Notes: generated from the letters alone by a model not told the origin. A stretch of DNA of 64,000 nt from D37C17 sp964551815 (GCA_964551815.1 CAZKEL010000002.1:23044-87043); one strand, 5' to 3'; shown: positions 18,813-28,840, numbered from the stretch's first letter. A program made the numbers and translations.

Positions 18813-19727
18813 TTAAAAAACTTCCTTTATTATAAATCGTAGGTTTCTTTTTGAACCAAATTGGATACATAATTTCAATGAATAGAAAATAAAAAATATT
18901 ATTTTTTTAATATCATAATATTCTTTTACACTAATCCGTAGTAACCTTTCATGTTTTCTATTTATTGAATTTAAGACTTGACTCCTAGTAACATTATCAA
19001 ATGATTCAATCATTTGGAAATTTTTTTTTAATACTATTTTTTGATTTTTTAAATGATCAAGCGGATTTGATCTTGATAAACTTTGGGGAATCTTCCTATA
19101 CACTGAACAGATTGTAGGATTATAGGTGACTTTGAATAGATTAGAAAATCGTATTCTAAAATCCCAGTCCTCCCAAATCCTTAAAACAGGGTCATATCCA
19201 CCCACCTGCCTGGCTGACTCTGTATCCATCATCTCATAAATAAAATTATTTCGGGAGCTCACCTTATAATCTCGTTTTAAGGTATTTATAAGAATTTTTC
19301 CTTTAGCAGGAGAATCTGACTTAGCAGCAAATTCCCCCGTTTTATTTCCAGATTTGTCTTCATAAAAAAAATTGGAATACACAGCTTTACATTCGGGGTT
19401 TTGCTTTAGGCAATCATACTCATCTGCTAATTTATTAGGAAGGAAATAATCATCACCATCCAAAAATGTAAAAATATCTCCGGATATTCGTTCCAACGCC
19501 ATGTTTCTACAATTTGATACACCCATATTTTGTTCATTAAAAACTGGTTTTATTAATGTAGAATTCTCCTTTGCAATTGAGGATATAATGTCCTGTGATC
19601 CATCAGTGGAGTTATCGTCTATAATTATAATTTCATGTGGTTTTAGAGATTGATGTAAAACAGATTCAATTGCTTCCTGAATATAAGCACTTTTATTATA
19701 AGAAGTAATGTAAACTGAAATTCTCAA
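18813..19727 (-). CDS. Glycosyltransferase family 2
   Basis: This is a 304-residue GT-A glycosyltransferase with a classical layout: VYITSYNKSAYI (5-16), IIDDNSTDGS (35-44) and the metal-binding LDGDD (89-93), then GGYDPVLRIWEDWDFRIR with the acidic ED catalytic-loop pair. The start is a TTG close after the stop of the deacetylase gene, with only a weak ribosome site. Sugar donor and acceptor are unknown. Confidence 0.88.
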   Translation of the reverse strand: MRISVYITSYNKSAYIQEAIESVLHQSLKPHEIIIIDDNSTDGSQDIISSIAKENSTLIKPVFNEQNMGVSNCRNMALERISGDIFTFLDGDDYFLPNKLADEYDCLKQNPECKAVYSNFFYEDKSGNKTGEFAAKSDSPAKGKILINTLKRDYKVSSRNNFIYEMMDTESARQVGGYDPVLRIWEDWDFRIRFSNLFKVTYNPTICSVYRKIPQSLSRSNPLDHLKNQKIVLKKNFQMIESFDNVTRSQVLNSINRKHERLLRISVKEYYDIKKIIFFIFYSLKLCIQFGSKRNLRFIIKEVF

Positions 19728-19729
19728 TT

Positions 19730-20551
19730 TTATGTTTCTAATATAGATTTAAATTCCTGACGGTTTAAAAAATCAATATCTAAGGAATTGAATAACCTAA
19801 TAATTCTTAGAAAATACATCCAATCTGCAATATCCATAATCTGGCTGTGGGTTAAAAGGCCTATATAAGTAGTCCCCTCGTCATAACTTCCCTTAATTAT
19901 TTTGGAAATATCAGATATAATTTTATCCCAGGAGCGAAGTTCAGTCGAATAATCAAGTTCTGTGTTGGATTTCCAGGAATGAAGATCTATGTGAATATTT
20001 TTAGTTTTTAGATTTGAATTATTTTGTGAGTCGCTGCCAATACCTGAGAGTCCGATAAATCCCAGACTTGAAATATTTTCTAATATCTTGTTTGAAACAT
20101 TTCCCCAAGGGGGAACGAAAACGGGTAAAAACTGGTTTTGGAATTCCTTTTGTAATTTCTTTTCTCCCAGTTGGATTTCGGCCAATTGATTTTTCAATTC
20201 CCTGTCATCTCCATATTCATTATAGGGTTTGCCGGATGAAGCATAGTTTATATGGGAATATCCATGTTGAAGTATGGTTACCAGAATATTTTCTTTTAAT
20301 ATAATGATTGCCTCTGAAGTTAAATCCTTTGGAATGACGGAGCAAAAAACAGGGGTTTCTGTTTCCTTAACAAATTGCAACAATGTTTTTGTTTTATCTG
20401 AAGCACTGACAATGTCATCATCCCTCCACCATACTCTGATATTGCAGCCACTTTTCTCCCTTTCTCTGATAATTTTTTTCAATCTGATTACAGTAAAATA
20501 ATCAATGATTCTGTAATACAGGTTTAGGGATAGTGAATTAATTGTTTTCAA
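19730..20551 (-). CDS. Polysaccharide deacetylase-like (NodB-type) protein
   Basis: This 273-residue protein belongs to the carbohydrate esterase 4/NodB-like group. The metal-binding and catalytic aspartates are in RDDD (43-46), the HX3H metal ligands are H96 and H100 in QHGYSH, and PPWG (147-150) corresponds to the conserved motif 3. It would remove N- or O-acetyl groups from the glycan or a precursor. There is no signal peptide, so it probably acts in the cytoplasm, which is a point of interest for this family. The start is a TTG with no close alternative. Confidence 0.75.
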   Translation of the reverse strand: MKTINSLSLNLYYRIIDYFTVIRLKKIIREREKSGCNIRVWWRDDDIVSASDKTKTLLQFVKETETPVFCSVIPKDLTSEAIIILKENILVTILQHGYSHINYASSGKPYNEYGDDRELKNQLAEIQLGEKKLQKEFQNQFLPVFVPPWGNVSNKILENISSLGFIGLSGIGSDSQNNSNLKTKNIHIDLHSWKSNTELDYSTELRSWDKIISDISKIIKGSYDEGTTYIGLLTHSQIMDIADWMYFLRIIRLFNSLDIDFLNRQEFKSILET

Positions 20552-20592
20552 TTAATCAGGAAATTATAAAATCAGATTATGTGTGGAATTGT

Positions 20593-22110
20593 TTAAAAAA
20601 AGGTTCTTTCTGCAACCCTTTTAAGGGTAGAAATAGGATGTTTCGAAAATCTGAGGAGCTTTTTATTAATGCTAATGATTTTTCTTTTTCTTTTTTTCAC
20701 CTGACGTATGGATTGAAACCGTTTTTCATAAGCATCACATAAATTAGTGATATCTTCCTTGGTAAAATCTGGAGTTTCAATGAGGTGATTTCCTTCCATC
20801 CTGGTTGCTTCAGCAAAATCTTCATCTGTTAAATCTTTATTGATAAATCCTTTTTCCAAACTTTCATGGTAAAGTTCTGTACCATATAAAGGGGTAGCAA
20901 TGGAAAAGAGAGGCATGACATTATATTTTTCATATAAATCTAAGGCTACATCTATGGTTTCCTGCATGTTCTCAATCGTTTCTCCGGGAAATCCAATTAT
21001 CCAAAAAGCACTGGAAGGGATTCCTATCTCATGACAGTATTTTAACATTTTAATAATGTATTTTACATCTGTGTCCTTTTTAACCACCTTATCCAATACA
21101 TCCTGATTAGCAGATTCAATACCCACCCGCACTTCAGTACAGCCAGATTCTTTCATCTTATCCAATATATCATAGGTAAATGTATCCGCTCTCAACCCGT
21201 TTGGAACAGACCAGCGGATATTCATTTTCCTTTCAATTATCAGATCAAGGATTTCATTAAATCTGGGTTTATGTAATGAAAGATTATCATCCTCAAAATG
21301 AAAAGTTTGAATTCCATATTGATCTACCAACAATTGCATATGATTAATAGTATATTCTGGAGAGTGATAACGGAAGGGCTTTCCCATAGAAAGCTTGATG
21401 GAACAAAACACACAATTATAAGGGCAGCCACGACTTGAAATAATCGTCATTTTTAAAGGTTCATACATCCTGCCTGCGTAAAAGAATTCACTTTTCAGAT
21501 ATTCAGGGACATTGATCAAATCATAAGCCGGAAAGGGAAGTTTGTCTAAATCTTTAATGAAAGGGCGGTCAACTTTAATTATTTTTTCTTCATCCTTATA
21601 AGCAACCCCTTCAACTCCCTTGATTTCTTTTCCTTGTGCAAATTTTTCAATTATCTCAGGAAATGTTTCTTCTCCTTCACCTACAACACAGAAATCAGCA
21701 GGAGAATTTTCTAATAAATATTCATATCGAATTGAGGGGTCAGGCCCCCCCAATACTACAATGGTATTTGGGAATATTTTCTTAACAATTTTACAGACAT
21801 TAATCCCATTTTCAGATTGTGCAGTAAAGGGAATTGATATTCCTACAATATCCGGTTGAAACTCATTGATTGATTCTTTAATTTTTTCTGTTGGTGTTCC
21901 CTGCAATTCATACCCATCAAATTTTTCAATTATGAAATCATCAATCATACAATCCAGAATTTTCAGAGTACACATATCCCTGACCACTGCGGCGACATAT
22001 AATAGTCCCACGGGAAAATATAATCCTGAATTCCAGGCATGCGTATATATTTTCTGTGGAGGATTTACCAGCATTACCTTCACCTGTTTTTTATTTTGAA
22101 TCTTATCCAT
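20593..22110 (-). CDS. B12-binding-type radical SAM enzyme
   Basis: This 505-residue protein has an N-terminal Rossmann domain of the cobalamin-binding kind (MLVNPPQK, then VVLGGPDPS near 118-126) and a central radical SAM domain with CX3CX2C at C229, C233 and C236. The DxHxxG motif of base-off cobalamin binding is not obvious, so cobalamin binding is assumed from the family only. A HFEDDNL segment follows the cluster. It is similar along its length to the protein encoded at 27095-28840. B12-type members methylate unactivated carbons or rearrange ring systems. Here a sugar carbon or lipid carrier is the likely target, which is inference. The ATG is clear. Confidence 0.85.
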   Translation of the reverse strand: MDKIQNKKQVKVMLVNPPQKIYTHAWNSGLYFPVGLLYVAAVVRDMCTLKILDCMIDDFIIEKFDGYELQGTPTEKIKESINEFQPDIVGISIPFTAQSENGINVCKIVKKIFPNTIVVLGGPDPSIRYEYLLENSPADFCVVGEGEETFPEIIEKFAQGKEIKGVEGVAYKDEEKIIKVDRPFIKDLDKLPFPAYDLINVPEYLKSEFFYAGRMYEPLKMTIISSRGCPYNCVFCSIKLSMGKPFRYHSPEYTINHMQLLVDQYGIQTFHFEDDNLSLHKPRFNEILDLIIERKMNIRWSVPNGLRADTFTYDILDKMKESGCTEVRVGIESANQDVLDKVVKKDTDVKYIIKMLKYCHEIGIPSSAFWIIGFPGETIENMQETIDVALDLYEKYNVMPLFSIATPLYGTELYHESLEKGFINKDLTDEDFAEATRMEGNHLIETPDFTKEDITNLCDAYEKRFQSIRQVKKRKRKIISINKKLLRFSKHPISTLKRVAERTFF

Positions 22111-22177
22111 AAATAATTTGAAAATACCTGAATATATTGAGAATTACCATTTCAGTCATATTGTAATTTACACTATT

Positions 22178-23170
22178 TTACGAAGAGAATAATAATTTTA
22201 TCGTCCTTGAAAGGGGCTTTCTGGCAGCCTGTCTTAATGGAGATAGTAAATAATAATATTTTAATTTCATTCCGGGGTTCTGGATATTATTAATAATTCC
22301 ATTCCAATGTTCTAAAAGTTTCTGTGTGAAAAAAGGTTCTTTATAGGCACCGTGAGTTTTATTGGCATTATACAGTATATCAAGCCATTTTAATTTATCT
22401 AATGGATTATTCTCCATAGAATTTGATTTATTTTCAAGGCTTAAATGGATTTTACATTCTTCTTCCGAAGGATGTAATGCCAGATAACTCAGATTCGCAA
22501 TTTTTGTTTTCAAATAATCTTGTCTGCATTTTTCTTTAAACCTGAGCCCACCTGGTAAATCTCTCACTTTCATGAGAGTCTTTTCAAGAATATGAAGTTC
22601 ATGATGAAATAACAATTTAACCCACAAATCATAATCCTCAGCAGCATTATGAGGATCATAAGGATCTTTGGGAAGAAAACTTTTTCGAAGAAAAGCTGAC
22701 GAATGAAAAAAACAACATTTGTAAAATAAGTAAGTTTGCAACTCCTCTGAAGGAATATATTTCCCTTCTACCGAATCAAGTGGCATTCCTTTTTCATCCA
22801 CTTTTTGAACAGGGCAGAAAACCCCTGCCGCTTTAGGGTGGTTTTCCATAAAGGACAATTGTTCTTCCAAACGCGACTCAAGAGCAATGTCATTAGCATC
22901 CATTCGGGCAATATATTCACCTTGCGATAATCCTATCCCCTTATTTAGTGATTGGGATAATCCCAAATTTTCTACATTTGTTACCAATTGGATGCGCTTA
23001 TCTTTAAACGATTTTATTATTTTTTCCGAAGCATCACTTGAGCCATCATTTATTATTAGAAATTGAAACTCCGTAAAGGTCTGCGCCAGAATACTTTCTA
23101 TAGCTTCCCCTACATACATTTCTTCGTTAAAGACTGGAAGAACTACTGAGATCTTTGGATTATTCTCCAT
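22178..23170 (-). CDS. Glycosyltransferase family 2
   Basis: This is a 330-residue GT-A glycosyltransferase with SVVLPVFNEEMYV (8-20), the NDGSSD segment (41-46) and a metal site MDAND (90-94) in which asparagine occupies the middle of the usual DADD. EDYDLWVKLL marks the acceptor loop. It is clearly similar to the protein of the next gene upstream (23186-24256), with the same layout and shared stretches such as LNKGI/LNKAI, so the two probably arose by tandem duplication. ATG start. It is separated from the neighbour by only 15 bases. Confidence 0.88.
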   Translation of the reverse strand: MENNPKISVVLPVFNEEMYVGEAIESILAQTFTEFQFLIINDGSSDASEKIIKSFKDKRIQLVTNVENLGLSQSLNKGIGLSQGEYIARMDANDIALESRLEEQLSFMENHPKAAGVFCPVQKVDEKGMPLDSVEGKYIPSEELQTYLFYKCCFFHSSAFLRKSFLPKDPYDPHNAAEDYDLWVKLLFHHELHILEKTLMKVRDLPGGLRFKEKCRQDYLKTKIANLSYLALHPSEEECKIHLSLENKSNSMENNPLDKLKWLDILYNANKTHGAYKEPFFTQKLLEHWNGIINNIQNPGMKLKYYYLLSPLRQAARKPLSRTIKLLFSS

Positions 23171-23185
23171 AGAAATTATTCTGGT

Positions 23186-24256
23186 TTAAATAGAGTAGCG
23201 AATTAGCCACTGAATATATTTTACTAACAATCCCGGAGAAGCTAATATCTGTTTCACCCATATCCGAAACATGAGGGTAATCAAATAAACCTGCAAAGTA
23301 AAAACAGCCTTGGGGATTGTAGTCTGTTTCCAGTTATTATCCATCATTTCTTTTTCCAGTGTTGTTAAAAGTGGATATAGCTGACTTTCCTTCCATTCAG
23401 ATGATACACTGGAATTCTCTTTTATAAATGCTTGAATTAACTCCTTAAAATGGACAAAATCCAGTGGTTTTATTGTATCTTTTATTAAGGATAAATTCCC
23501 AATCCTCAGTTCATTACATAATTTTGCAGTTCTGATGGAAATAGATCTTCCGGGAAGTAATTTCGCGATTCCTTTTGCACTAATCCTAAGTCTGTTTTCA
23601 TCTTGCATTTCAATTTTTTTTGTAGATACTGCTTTTCCGTGGCGGCGGTACTTTACCAAAGGTTTTGGTAGATTTGTTCCCTTCGTATATTCTAACAGCC
23701 TGCTCCAAAGTTCGTAGTCCTGTGTAGTTTGATAGGACTCATTATAAAAAGGAGAAAATCGTTCTATTAACTCACTTCTGATCATTACCGTAGGATGGGG
23801 AAATACAGGTCCAAAGAGTGTTTTCCACTTGATTTCCACTTTATTTTGAGGATAAATAAAAGTTTTTCCCTCGTTCCCCTTTTCATCAATTTCAGTATAG
23901 CCTGTTCCTGTAATTCCAATATGTGAATTAGAATCCATAAAGGTAAATTGCTCAAAAAGTCTGTTTTCCAAAGAAATATCATCAGCATCACATCTGGCTA
24001 TATACTTCCCTTTTGACAATTTGATTGCTTTATTTAAAGCTGTGGATTGTCCCATATTTGAAGGGTTTTTTACGAGTACTACCCTGGTATCCCTTATTTT
24101 TTGAAGTATTGAATTACTCTGATCTTCAGAGCCGTCATCCACTATGATAAATTCAAATTCAGTAAAAGATTGTCCTAGGATACTATCAATAGCTTCTTGA
24201 AGAAATTGTTCTCCATTATACACCGCCATTACCACTGAAACTAAAGGGGGGGTCAT
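23186..24256 (-). CDS. Glycosyltransferase family 2
   Basis: This is a 356-residue GT-A enzyme with SVVMAVYNGEQFL, IVDDGSED (38-45) and the DADD metal site at 90-93, then TQDYELWSRLL as acceptor loop. A hydrophobic C-terminus of about 40 residues (AVFTLQVYLITLMF and ILASPGLLVKYI) suggests membrane association. It is the paralogue of the following GT2 gene. It lies 4 bases from the stop of the asparagine synthase gene, so the two are cotranscribed. Confidence 0.88.
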   Translation of the reverse strand: MTPPLVSVVMAVYNGEQFLQEAIDSILGQSFTEFEFIIVDDGSEDQSNSILQKIRDTRVVLVKNPSNMGQSTALNKAIKLSKGKYIARCDADDISLENRLFEQFTFMDSNSHIGITGTGYTEIDEKGNEGKTFIYPQNKVEIKWKTLFGPVFPHPTVMIRSELIERFSPFYNESYQTTQDYELWSRLLEYTKGTNLPKPLVKYRRHGKAVSTKKIEMQDENRLRISAKGIAKLLPGRSISIRTAKLCNELRIGNLSLIKDTIKPLDFVHFKELIQAFIKENSSVSSEWKESQLYPLLTTLEKEMMDNNWKQTTIPKAVFTLQVYLITLMFRIWVKQILASPGLLVKYIQWLIRYSI

Positions 24257-24260
24257 TTTT

Positions 24261-26048
24261 TCAGCACCGTTTTCTATGCTCCAGCCATAAGGATAAATTA
24301 AGCAAAATCCATTCCTGGTAATTCGATTTCTGAAAAAATTCCATCACTTTATCATATTCTAAATAGGAATAAATAGATTTATTTTTATTTAACAGATATT
24401 CATTTTTCAATTCAATAAATTCTGTTTTTTTCAGCCATTGGTGAACGGGAGCTCCAAAACCCATCTTCCCTCTGTATTTTATTTTTTCAGGCCAAGTGTC
24501 TTCATAGGCAGAACGGAGCAGAATTTTTCCAATTCCATTTGACACCTTATAATTTGCAGGAAGAGAAATACAAAATTCTGCTAAATCTTTATCTAAAAAT
24601 GGCGACCGAATTTCTAAACTGTTTGCCATAGATGCCCGGTCCACCTTAACTAATAAATCCCCTGGAAGATAATGGCTCATATCACAGCGGAAGACATCGT
24701 CTAGATTTATTGGATCTTCAGAATACATTTTAGACTCTAATAGATCAAATCCAAATTCTGTTAAATCCTTTTGAGTAAAATAATCCCTCTGCGAATTATG
24801 AAGTTCACTTATGGACTTATATTTTTTCAAACCAGGGCCAATCTTTCCTTTAGTTTCAGATTGAAAACCTAATCGTTTTGAAATTTGGGAAAGTAGAGAT
24901 TTCTTAGATATTGAATGCTGAAAAGATTCAATGGGGTGATACCATCTGATATATCCACCCAGCAGCTCATCACCACCATCACCTGTAAGTACAACTTTTA
25001 TTTCACTGGCGGCTGATTTAGAAATAAGGTAGGTGGGAATACAGGAAGAATCTGCAAAGGGTTCATCATAAATTGACTGCATATTGATCATCAATTCTTC
25101 TATCCCGTCCATATTCTCAATTAATTCAGAATGAGTGGTCTGGTAATGTTCTGCAGCAATTTTCGCATATTTTAATTCGTTATTAAACTCGTTATTGAAT
25201 CCATAAGAAAAGGTTTTCAATTCAGGATTAATCTTACTTGCTTCTGATACTATAGTGGTTGAGTCCAACCCGCCACTTAAAAAGGCACCAACGGGTACAT
25301 CTGCAATCAACTGCCTCTGTACTGCTTGTTTAAATAAATAGGTGAATTTTTCAGAAGCTTCCAGAAAGGATAGGTCAGAGTTTTCAGCAGGAAGCTCCCA
25401 ATAGTTATGCAAAGATATACCTGAATGGTCATATTCCAGAAAATGTCCCGGAGGTAAACATTTAATATCTGAATAAATTGTTTCGTGGGGATGGATATAT
25501 AACCTTTTTAAATAATGGTTGAGTGCTGGTCTATAAATTTCCTCAGAAACTAATCCGGTAGAAAGGATGGCTTTAATTTCTGAGGAAAAAATAAATTCAT
25601 TGTGTCTCCCTATAGCATAATAAAAAGGTTTTTCCCCGAAGCGGTCCCTTGCACAAAACAGCTTTTGTTTCTTTTCATCCCACAATGCAAAAGCAAACAT
25701 TCCCGGCAGATGTCTCATCATTTCAGAACCGTGAGTCTGGTACAATGCTAAAATCACCTCCGTATCGGAGTTTGTTTTAAAAGGAAATGATAGTTTCTTT
25801 TTTATATCCTTGTAGCCATAAATCTCCCCATTGTAAGTAATTCCCACCTGTTTATCTTCGGTAAGCATGGGTTGATTTCCTGTTTCCAGATCAATAATAT
25901 TTAGTCTGCAATGTCCCAAGGCTGCCCTGGGGAATAAATACATTCCCTTTTCATCAGGTCCACGATGAGTTAAGCTATGAGACATCCTATTTAATGCTTC
26001 AACTTTTTGGTCACTGGCAGGATGTATTATGCCAAATATTCCACACAT
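24261..26048 (-). CDS. asnB: Asparagine synthase (glutamine-hydrolysing)
   Basis: This is a complete 595-residue class B asparagine synthetase. Cys2 in MCGIFG is the glutaminase nucleophile, with RHRGPD-like residues (HRGPDE 28-33) and NGEIY (73-77) in the ammonia-producing domain. The synthetase domain has SGGLDS at 258-263 and ends with the long helical tail. It makes an amide with ammonia from glutamine. In a glycan locus it may serve as an amidotransferase for a uronic acid or amino sugar acid rather than for aspartate. It begins the leftward transcript from the divergent intergenic region at 26.1 kb, with AAAGAG before the ATG. Confidence 0.9.
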   Translation of the reverse strand: MCGIFGIIHPASDQKVEALNRMSHSLTHRGPDEKGMYLFPRAALGHCRLNIIDLETGNQPMLTEDKQVGITYNGEIYGYKDIKKKLSFPFKTNSDTEVILALYQTHGSEMMRHLPGMFAFALWDEKKQKLFCARDRFGEKPFYYAIGRHNEFIFSSEIKAILSTGLVSEEIYRPALNHYLKRLYIHPHETIYSDIKCLPPGHFLEYDHSGISLHNYWELPAENSDLSFLEASEKFTYLFKQAVQRQLIADVPVGAFLSGGLDSTTIVSEASKINPELKTFSYGFNNEFNNELKYAKIAAEHYQTTHSELIENMDGIEELMINMQSIYDEPFADSSCIPTYLISKSAASEIKVVLTGDGGDELLGGYIRWYHPIESFQHSISKKSLLSQISKRLGFQSETKGKIGPGLKKYKSISELHNSQRDYFTQKDLTEFGFDLLESKMYSEDPINLDDVFRCDMSHYLPGDLLVKVDRASMANSLEIRSPFLDKDLAEFCISLPANYKVSNGIGKILLRSAYEDTWPEKIKYRGKMGFGAPVHQWLKKTEFIELKNEYLLNKNKSIYSYLEYDKVMEFFQKSNYQEWILLNLSLWLEHRKRC

Positions 26049-26161
26049 ATACTCTTTTGTTTTTCTATCCTTTCAATAAATCTAAAATTAGTTACAATTT
26101 ATCTATGATCCATTTAATAATTATTTAAGGAACTGCTTTTCTTTTTTATCAAGGGACATTT
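26049..26161. promoter_or_regulatory. Divergent intergenic region between asnB and sulfotransferase
   Basis: These 113 AT-rich bases separate the only plus-strand gene in the locus from the leftward asnB group, so they must hold promoters in both directions if both are expressed independently. On the plus strand a weak TTTCAA ... TACAAT pair with 16-base spacing can be drawn, and the ribosome site AAGGGA lies five bases before the ATG. On the minus strand AAAGAG is the likely ribosome site. The promoter consensus matches are poor and I hold them lightly. Confidence 0.4.
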
Positions 26162-27043
26162 ATGCTTGATTTTGGAAATTACCGAAAAAGTTTAATCATC
26201 GCCGGATCTGGTCGAAGTGGTACCACCTGGATGATGGAACTATTAAATTTTAAAAACCAATACCGGGTAATGTTTGAACCTTTTCATAATGATAAAGTAC
26301 CCATTTTTAAAAATTGGCGTTACAGGCAATATTTACCTCAGCACAACAAGGAAATGAAATTTATTCAAACAGCAGATAACATTCTCAGGGGTAAAATTAG
26401 AAACGATTGGGTTGATCACTTCAATACTAAAACCATTGTCACAAAAAGAATTATAAAAGATATTCGGATGAACCTGATTTTAAAGTGGATGTTTTCCCGC
26501 TTCCCCGGAATTAAAATTATTTTGATGCTCCGACATCCCTGTGCAGTGGCCTATTCAAAATTAAAATTAAATTGGGATTCTCATTTAGAAGAATACTTGA
26601 ATCAAACAGAATTAATGCGTGATTTTTTATCGCCCTTTGAATCTCACCTCATCGGTGAGACAGATGAATTTAATAAGCATATTTTTATGTGGTGTATTGA
26701 AAACTTTATCCCCCTGAAACAATTCAACAATGAGGAAATACATATAATTTTCTATGAAGATATGTGTATTAATCTATCTTTTGAACTTAAAAAAGTCTAT
26801 AGATTTTTGGGAGAAGATATTTACCAAACAGAAAAGATTAAATCTGTACCTTCTGCTCTGGTTCGTGAGGACAGTGCAATCAATACTAACGCAGATCTAT
26901 TGAGTAATTGGCAGAATTTTCTATCTGCTGAGAAAGTGGATAATGCAATAAATATAGTAAACTTGTTCGGGTTAGATTTATTGTATGACCATAATCCAAT
27001 TCCATTAATTTCCTCAGATAAAGTCCTTTCATTATTTGAATAA
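26162..27043 (+). CDS. PAPS-dependent sulfotransferase
   Basis: This is a 293-residue sulfotransferase. The 5'-phosphosulfate-binding loop is SGRSGTTW at residues 16-23. The 3'-phosphate-binding segment contains R124 in LMLRHPCAVAYS and a serine at 132. It transfers sulfate from 3'-phosphoadenosine-5'-phosphosulfate, most likely to a hydroxyl of the surface polysaccharide. It is the only intact gene on the plus strand in the whole window and splits the leftward locus into two parts. No PAPS synthesis genes (CysD/N/C) are in view. ATG start with AAGGGA as ribosome site. Confidence 0.85.
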   Translation: MLDFGNYRKSLIIAGSGRSGTTWMMELLNFKNQYRVMFEPFHNDKVPIFKNWRYRQYLPQHNKEMKFIQTADNILRGKIRNDWVDHFNTKTIVTKRIIKDIRMNLILKWMFSRFPGIKIILMLRHPCAVAYSKLKLNWDSHLEEYLNQTELMRDFLSPFESHLIGETDEFNKHIFMWCIENFIPLKQFNNEEIHIIFYEDMCINLSFELKKVYRFLGEDIYQTEKIKSVPSALVREDSAINTNADLLSNWQNFLSAEKVDNAINIVNLFGLDLLYDHNPIPLISSDKVLSLFE

Positions 27044-27094
27044 AACAAAAGGTTAACTGGAAATTTTCTTCATAAAAGGTAAATTAGTTCAGAA

Positions 27095-28840
27095 TTAATT
27101 ATACCTCCGTAGGGCATGAGGAAAAAATAAACGGCTGAAAAATATTCGCACAACACTATTATATATACCGATTCTTTCCTTAAAAGTCACTCTTAGAAAA
27201 AATTTAAAATTGGTAAAAGCTAAACCAGGGTGTTTTAAATGAAACCAAAGGGTTTTGGTAAAAATGATTCTAATCATTTTTCGATGGAATTTTATGGATA
27301 ATCGTTCCAATACTTCCGGAGTAAAATGTTCATTTTGAATCATATTTCTGATAAAGTATTCAACATGACTTCCTTCCGTTGACAACATGGCATTGGTAGA
27401 AAACAGCTTTCCGTCTCTTTCAGCTTCTGCATACATATCCGTTCCCGGGTCTGCCCTGGCAATTGCTAATTGGGGAATAATATCATAATTTCTTAATGCT
27501 TTCAATGCAAAGTCCAGAGTAGTTTGGATATGTTCTAAAGTTTCCCTGGGGAATCCAATGATGAAAAATGCCCTCATATCCAATTGAACTTCTTTTGCTA
27601 ACCTAAACACACGCTGTACATGGTTCAAAGTTAACGGTTGTTTATAAATGATATTATCAAGCACCCATTGATCACCAGATTCAACACCCAAAATCAAGTA
27701 TATACACCCTGTTTTTTTCATGAGTTCCATCATATCTCTATCAATGGTATTTGCAAAAACACCATTTGGTGTATCCCAGGTAAATTGTAGATTACGATCT
27801 ACTATGCCCTGCATGAGTTCCATGAATCTTTCCCGATCCAGGGTGAGATTATCATCCTCAAAATGAATATGTTTTACTCCATGATTTTTTACTAAATCCT
27901 CCAGGTGATTCAAAGTATGTTGGACAGAATATCTCCTGTATTTCCTTCCTGCATGAATATGAATAGAACAGAAAGAACATTTATAAGGACATCCTCTTGA
28001 TGTAATGAGGGAAACTGAATTTTCTGCATTACTATATTCAAATTTATTCCTCGCCATGATGCCATTGCGTTCGTATTCAAAATATTTTTCTAATTCTATC
28101 AGATTATAATCCAGGTCTCCTAAACTATCTAATTCGTTTACCCATTCTCTTTCAGGAGTTCGTATAATCTTGCCACCATTTTTATAAACAATCCCCTTTA
28201 TTTCATCGACTTGTAGTTTTCCCTGTACCATTTGTACAATTTCATGAAGCGTAATTTCACCATCGCCTAATCCTACAATATCCAAATTGTCGGTACTATT
28301 TAACAGATATTCCGGCATAGCAGTGGCATTGGGACCGCCAGCCACAATCACCGAATCCGGTAAAACTTTTCTGGCAATATTTATGGTTTTTATTGTTTCT
28401 TTAGTATTTTCCCTGAATAAATTGGTAATCCCTATTATATCAGCATTGGAGGATTGTATGTCCTTTTCAAGGGTCTCCCAACTTGCACCAAAATGCAGGG
28501 TATTTTGGGACATATTGGAGTCAGGACGGTTAATCCATCCAATCCAATTGGAAAGTTTAAAACTGTCCGTTGAGGTGGTCTCAAATTGTTTAATCCATCT
28601 TTTAATGAATCCTGATGTTTTTCTGTTTTGCTTTGGTAAGTTTCCTTCAATGTTATTGGATTTAATAAAGGCATCATAAATTTCAACCTTTACTCCCATC
28701 ATTTCAAGATAGCTGCCAATAGCCAACAAACCTGTTGGTACACTGAGGCGGGGACCAACCGGCCAGGTGCTATAATAAAATAATTGCGGAGGCCTCAGAA
28801 GAAGAACTTTTGGAAATTTAATAGTTTTTGGTGGCGTCAT
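27095..28840 (-). CDS. B12-binding-type radical SAM enzyme
   Basis: This 581-residue protein is a second cobalamin-type radical SAM enzyme, clearly homologous to the one at 20593-22110 but with a longer N-terminus. The Rossmann region has LLLRPPQ and VIVAGGPNAT (164-173). The 4Fe-4S motif is C284, C288 and C291, followed after about 40 residues by HFEDDNL. It ends with a long basic tail of about 80 residues rich in aromatic amino acids. The role is unknown. It is cotranscribed with a GT2 gene that overlaps it by one base. The plus-strand sulfotransferase gene converges on it with a gap of 51 bases in which I see no clear terminator. Confidence 0.85.
   Translation of the reverse strand: MTPPKTIKFPKVLLLRPPQLFYYSTWPVGPRLSVPTGLLAIGSYLEMMGVKVEIYDAFIKSNNIEGNLPKQNRKTSGFIKRWIKQFETTSTDSFKLSNWIGWINRPDSNMSQNTLHFGASWETLEKDIQSSNADIIGITNLFRENTKETIKTINIARKVLPDSVIVAGGPNATAMPEYLLNSTDNLDIVGLGDGEITLHEIVQMVQGKLQVDEIKGIVYKNGGKIIRTPEREWVNELDSLGDLDYNLIELEKYFEYERNGIMARNKFEYSNAENSVSLITSRGCPYKCSFCSIHIHAGRKYRRYSVQHTLNHLEDLVKNHGVKHIHFEDDNLTLDRERFMELMQGIVDRNLQFTWDTPNGVFANTIDRDMMELMKKTGCIYLILGVESGDQWVLDNIIYKQPLTLNHVQRVFRLAKEVQLDMRAFFIIGFPRETLEHIQTTLDFALKALRNYDIIPQLAIARADPGTDMYAEAERDGKLFSTNAMLSTEGSHVEYFIRNMIQNEHFTPEVLERLSIKFHRKMIRIIFTKTLWFHLKHPGLAFTNFKFFLRVTFKERIGIYNSVVRIFFSRLFFPHALRRYN

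Noticed and set aside
28287..28679. A plus-strand frame of 130 codons inside a radical SAM gene
   Set aside because: It is the reverse-strand shadow of a clearly coding minus-strand gene and matches no family that I know.
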